From positions 1 through 9,362 of the forward strand of contig QMQV01000057.1 of assembly GCA_003649085.1 (NCBI GenBank): a stretch of DNA of 9,362 bases, in the 5' to 3' direction. Shown piece after piece: positions 6,918 through 9,362 of the stretch. The translations under genes and the position numbers were made by a program. The stretch comes from Thermoproteota archaeon (GTDB taxonomy: Archaea > Thermoproteota > Methanomethylicia > Methanomethylicales > B66-G16). Numbering within the stretch: the first letter of the stretch is position 1; each line of letters starts with the position of its first letter. The notes under the pieces were generated by a model. It saw nothing but the letters and a program-made list of their open reading frames with translations, had not been told where the DNA came from and searched no databases.

Positions 6918-6971
6918 GAGAAAAGGTTTCTCTCGTTGAGCGACCATGAAAAAGGCGTTTCTCAGCGTTTC
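6918..6971. promoter_or_regulatory. Phased GTTTC boxes and a perfect palindrome in the divergent promoter
   Basis: GAGAAA-AGG-TTTCTC at 6918-6932 is a perfect 15-base inverted repeat. GTTTC occurs at 6926-6930, 6957-6961 and 6967-6971, so the copies are 31 and 10 bases apart, or about three turns and one turn of the helix, and all face the same side. The last copy stops 11 bases short of the BRE of the secreted-protein gene. This is the expected place for an activator site. The protein that binds is unknown. Confidence 0.4.
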
Positions 6972-6981
6972 GACGTGTCCC

Positions 6982-6997
6982 TAAAAAGCTTTTAAAG
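6982..6997 (+). promoter_or_regulatory. BRE/TATA promoter of the secreted helical protein gene
   Basis: taaaaag (BRE-like) followed by cttttaaag (TATA) is a near-textbook archaeal promoter. The predicted start of transcription is about 7019, only a few bases before the ATG at 7024. A ggtgag ribosome site at 7013-7018 would then lie at the very edge of, or just outside, the leader. Confidence 0.65.
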
Positions 6998-7023
6998 TAA
7001 GTTAAAGAACGTGGTGAGCTGAG

Positions 7024-8313
7024 ATGAAGCTTCCCAGCGTTGGAGTACTGCTAGTAGCTTTGTTAACAATAGCGGCTTTGACAGCTACTCCCGCTGTAGC
7101 TCAGCCTAGTGACCCCTATGAAGCTAAGTACAACATGCTGCTTAAAGTTGTCGACAACGTTAAAGACAAGATAGAGGATTCGCTTAAGGTCTTAGAGGAG
7201 TTTAACGTCACTTTACCAGGAAACATTTCGTCAGCTTATTCAGCTGCTCTCGAGCTTGTTGAAGAAGCTGTGAACTTAAGTGCTGTTGGAACATATGAGG
7301 AAGCTGTCGACAAGCTGTTAACAGCTTTAAAGGAGCTTAAAGACGTGTTTAAAGCTGTTGAAGAGATCGTAGAGCAATATGAGGGAGCTGAGGAGGTAGC
7401 TGATGCTGCTGAACGCTTCATAGGCTTAAGGGTGGCTATTGAGCGAGCATACAACTTTAGCTACAAGATAGAGCTTTTAGCAAACGCATCCGCTGAAGAA
7501 GGCTATAACGTCTCGTCGATCTTGGCGCTCCTAGCTGAAGCGAGAGAGTTGCTAGCCAATGCTTCAGCTTTACTTGATGAAGGAGCCGTAAGTGATGCTG
7601 CTAAGACATTAGCTGCTGCCAGGAAACTTCTAGGCTTAGCAATGGCTGAGCTACATAAGCTTACAAAGGACATTAAGGTCAAGCGCGTTGGTAAGATAAT
7701 CGCTAAGATTGAGAAAGAGCTTGAAGACGTGCGTAAGAGAGTTATTCAAGCTTTAGACAAGGTTCCTGAGCCAATTAAAGCTATGTTGAACAAGACTTTG
7801 ATGCAGATAATGAATAAGACGCTATGCGTGAAGAAGACGCTTGAAGTCAAGGAAATCGCTAAGCTGATGAAGGAGCTTAAGACGTTCAAGAAGGGGGTTG
7901 AAGACTTAGAAAAGCAAGCTAAGAAGCAGGAGGAGAAGCAAGAAAAACAGCATGAACAGGAAGCTAAAGGGCTTGGAAAAGCCGAGGAGAAAATCGGGCA
8001 TGAGAAACGCGGAGAAGCAGGCGAAGCAAAGCCTTCGAAAGCTGGCGGTAAAGAAGCTAAAGCTGGCGAAGAGAAGAAGGTAGGGGAGAAGGGTAAGCAA
8101 GAAGCTAAGGAAGTCAAGGAGGCTAGTGGAGAAAAGCGGGGAAAGAAGGCTGGCCAAGAAAAGCAAAGCGTAGAGAAAGGTAAGCAGCAATCAGGAAAGA
8201 AGGGTTCAACAGGGCAAAAGAAGCAAGCAAGTTCGTCGAAGCCTAGCAGAAGCCATGGAGGCGGCAAAAAGTCATTAAGTTCACCCCATAGCTCCAAGAA
8301 AGGAAAATGCTAA
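7024..8313 (+). CDS. Secreted helical protein with Lys-rich tail and terminal Cys
   Basis: I do not recognise a named family. The 429-aa product starts with a Sec signal peptide (1-26, cleavage after TPAVA) and a helical, coiled-coil-prone body (30-290). The body has nine N-glycosylation sequons (Asn61, 67, 84, 144, 154, 162, 179, 256, 264) and two L-x-x-A-x-x-L ... G-x-x-x-x-A units (about 70-108 and 159-211). Residues 295-429 are a low-complexity Lys/Glu/Gln/Gly/Ser tail with no sequon, increasingly basic, ending ...KKGKC. The only cysteines are Cys268 and the last residue, Cys429. No membrane helix follows the signal peptide, so it is either released or held by charge or by a disulfide. 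The body resembles the outside helices of the divergent membrane-tethered regulator. A surface-layer-associated or polyanion-binding role is possible but unproven. The DNA of the tail is purine-rich and gives false ORFs on the other strand. Confidence 0.8.
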   Translation: MKLPSVGVLLVALLTIAALTATPAVAQPSDPYEAKYNMLLKVVDNVKDKIEDSLKVLEEFNVTLPGNISSAYSAALELVEEAVNLSAVGTYEEAVDKLLTALKELKDVFKAVEEIVEQYEGAEEVADAAERFIGLRVAIERAYNFSYKIELLANASAEEGYNVSSILALLAEARELLANASALLDEGAVSDAAKTLAAARKLLGLAMAELHKLTKDIKVKRVGKIIAKIEKELEDVRKRVIQALDKVPEPIKAMLNKTLMQIMNKTLCVKKTLEVKEIAKLMKELKTFKKGVEDLEKQAKKQEEKQEKQHEQEAKGLGKAEEKIGHEKRGEAGEAKPSKAGGKEAKAGEEKKVGEKGKQEAKEVKEASGEKRGKKAGQEKQSVEKGKQQSGKKGSTGQKKQASSSKPSRSHGGGKKSLSSPHSSKKGKC

Positions 8314-8330
8314 GCACATAATACCTTAAT

Positions 8331-8343
8331 CTCCCCTCTTTTT
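8331..8343 (+). terminator. Likely T-run terminator of the secreted protein gene
   Basis: ctcccctcttttt ends in five T about 25 bases after the stop codon, fitting archaeal T-tract termination. A small inverted repeat CTTAA-ggt-TTAAG follows at 8345-8357. It may be incidental. Confidence 0.4.
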
Positions 8344-8378
8344 GCTTAAGGTTTAAGGGTTTTGAGTCAAGACGTTAT

Positions 8379-8417
8379 GGATATATAGTTTTAAGCTTTG
8401 TAATGTTAGAGTGGAGG
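8379..8417 (+). promoter_or_regulatory. TATA box and strong ribosome site of the radical SAM gene
   Basis: The TATA-like ggatatatag (8379-8388) predicts a transcript start near 8410. gtggagga directly precedes the ATG at 8419, giving a short leader with a strong Shine-Dalgarno. Confidence 0.5.
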
Positions 8418-8418
8418 A

Positions 8419-9362
8419 ATGGAGGTTTTCGACGTAAACTCTCTAAACTCCATATACTTAAAGGAAAAGCTTCGTAAACAGCTTGAACTTAAGCTAGACG
8501 CGTCTTCGAGGAAGCGGGCTTTATCAGATCATCACGCTAAAAGAAAGCCTAGACCCTGTGGCTTAACAGTACATAGTGGGATAGGCTGTGTAAACAATTG
8601 CGCATATTGCTATATCCAGGACATGGGCTTCGACTTTAAGAACACAAAGCCCTATCCTTTAAGCAACGTTGAGATGGCATATGCTCTCTTAAACAACCCG
8701 TGGTTTTGTCCAGGGAAAACTGGGACGTTTATAGCCATTGGTAGCGTAACTGAGCCTTTTCATCCAAAGTGCGTTGATAGGTCTTTAAGCTACATAGAGG
8801 CTTTTGCCGAAATTTTAGGCAATCCAATACAGATTTCAACTAAAATGATGTTAAGCGAAGAACACATTAAGAAGCTAAGCCAAGTTAAGAACCTGCTATT
8901 AAGCCCCTTAATAACGATCGTAACCTTAGAGGCATCTAAGCAGCTTGAGCCAAACGCTCCTACGCCATTCGATAGGCTTGAGTTTATCAAGTGCTTAAGG
9001 AAATATGGGTTTAAGCCTATCTTATTCTTAAGGCCAATTATACCTGGCGTAACGGATAGGGAGCTTGACGATATCGTTAGTGAAGCCAAAAGCGCTGGCG
9101 TTTACGGCGTCGTAGCCGGGTCTTTGAGGGTTACTGAGGGCATCGTGGCTAGACTTAGAAAAGCTGGCGTAAATGTAAGTGCGATTTTGAAGAGAGTTGA
9201 TAAGCTTCAAGGAAGCAAGCAGATAACTGTAAGGTCTGGCGACTTAAAGCAGCTTGTGGAAAAGGTTGTTAAGGAGAAGGGCTTAACGTACTTCAACTCC
9301 GCATGTTGCGCGTGCGCATTTTCATGCGAAATTCCGTGTTTTAGCCTATGCTGGGTTACAAA
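8419..9362 (+). CDS. Radical SAM protein, SplB-like (partial, runs off the right edge)
   Basis: The reading frame stays open for 314 codons to the window end without a stop. Cys57-x3-Cys61-x2-Cys64 in GIGCVNNCAYCY is the 4Fe-4S site of radical SAM enzymes, which cleave S-adenosylmethionine to make a 5'-deoxyadenosyl radical. Family features continue with FIAIGSVTEPFHPKC (104-118), resembling the T-(D/E)-P-(F/Y)-x-P segment of spore photoproduct lyase (SplB) and Rv2578c-like proteins, then QISTKM (128-133) and FLRPIIPGVTD (203-213). Near the edge there are six cysteines within 16 residues (Cys296, 297, 299, 303, 307, 311), suggestive of an auxiliary iron-sulfur cluster. The start ATG follows a strong ggagg. 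The substrate is unknown; calling it a DNA photoproduct lyase would go beyond what is seen. Confidence 0.85.
   Translation, partial: MEVFDVNSLNSIYLKEKLRKQLELKLDASSRKRALSDHHAKRKPRPCGLTVHSGIGCVNNCAYCYIQDMGFDFKNTKPYPLSNVEMAYALLNNPWFCPGKTGTFIAIGSVTEPFHPKCVDRSLSYIEAFAEILGNPIQISTKMMLSEEHIKKLSQVKNLLLSPLITIVTLEASKQLEPNAPTPFDRLEFIKCLRKYGFKPILFLRPIIPGVTDRELDDIVSEAKSAGVYGVVAGSLRVTEGIVARLRKAGVNVSAILKRVDKLQGSKQITVRSGDLKQLVEKVVKEKGLTYFNSACCACAFSCEIPCFSLCWVT

Noticed and set aside
7746..8297. Long minus-strand ORFs opposite the Lys-rich tail
   Set aside because: They mirror purine-rich low-complexity codons and give Phe/Ser/Leu/Pro-rich peptides, while the plus strand has the signal peptide, promoter and ribosome site.
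1..9362. Very frequent GCTTAA / TTAAGC hexamers in the window
   Set aside because: They are explained by favoured Ala-GCT, Leu-TTA/CTT, Ser-AGC and Lys-AAG codons on both strands; no regular spacing was seen.
1..9362. CRISPR array to accompany the CARF regulator
   Set aside because: No set of regularly spaced identical repeats of 24-37 bases is visible on reading the window.

Overview
The window looks like a chromosomal segment of a thermophilic-type archaeon, probably of the TACK/Thermoproteota side. The reasons are a HerA-NurA pair, an archaeal CARF-type regulator fused to a winged helix, several small archaeal winged-helix proteins, and promoters of the BRE/TATA kind (such as aaaaag + cttttaaag) sitting close enough to start codons to imply leaderless or very short leaders. 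Ala-GCT and Leu-TTA/CTT codons dominate, which makes GCTTAA-like hexamers very common. I cannot name the genus. No rRNA, tRNA, insertion sequence or CRISPR array is visible.

Layout. Bases 1-200 hold no confident gene. Bases 201-2767 (minus strand) are a nurA-herA operon: a NurA nuclease and a HerA hexameric ATPase overlapping by 22 bases. Diverging from it, 2977-3861 (plus) encodes a CARF-domain + winged-helix regulator. The 209-base gap between them contains promoters on both strands and a 20-base near-palindrome. Bases 3863-4761 (minus) encode a 7-helix membrane protein whose stop overlaps the start of a 96-aa winged-helix protein (ATGA). Bases 4902-5555 (minus) encode a probable V4R-like ligand-binding protein. 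Bases 5616-6881 (minus) encode a membrane-tethered winged-helix regulator with a signal peptide, outside beta and helical domains, one membrane helix and an inside DNA-binding domain. Diverging from it, 7024-8313 (plus) encodes a secreted, sequon-rich helical protein with a Lys/Glu/Gly-rich tail ending in Cys. Bases 8419 to the right edge (plus) hold the start of a radical SAM protein that is cut off by the window.

How the parts may work together (inference). The left part is DNA-end processing, with a nucleotide-sensing type regulator placed where it could control it. The middle and right parts are a run of sensory or regulatory proteins. Two pairings stand out: the 7-helix protein with its overlapping winged-helix gene, and the membrane-tethered regulator with the divergent secreted protein. 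The second pair shares a related helical repeat and a promoter region with phased GTTTC boxes, suggesting a surface-to-gene signalling unit. None of these functional links is proven by the sequence alone.
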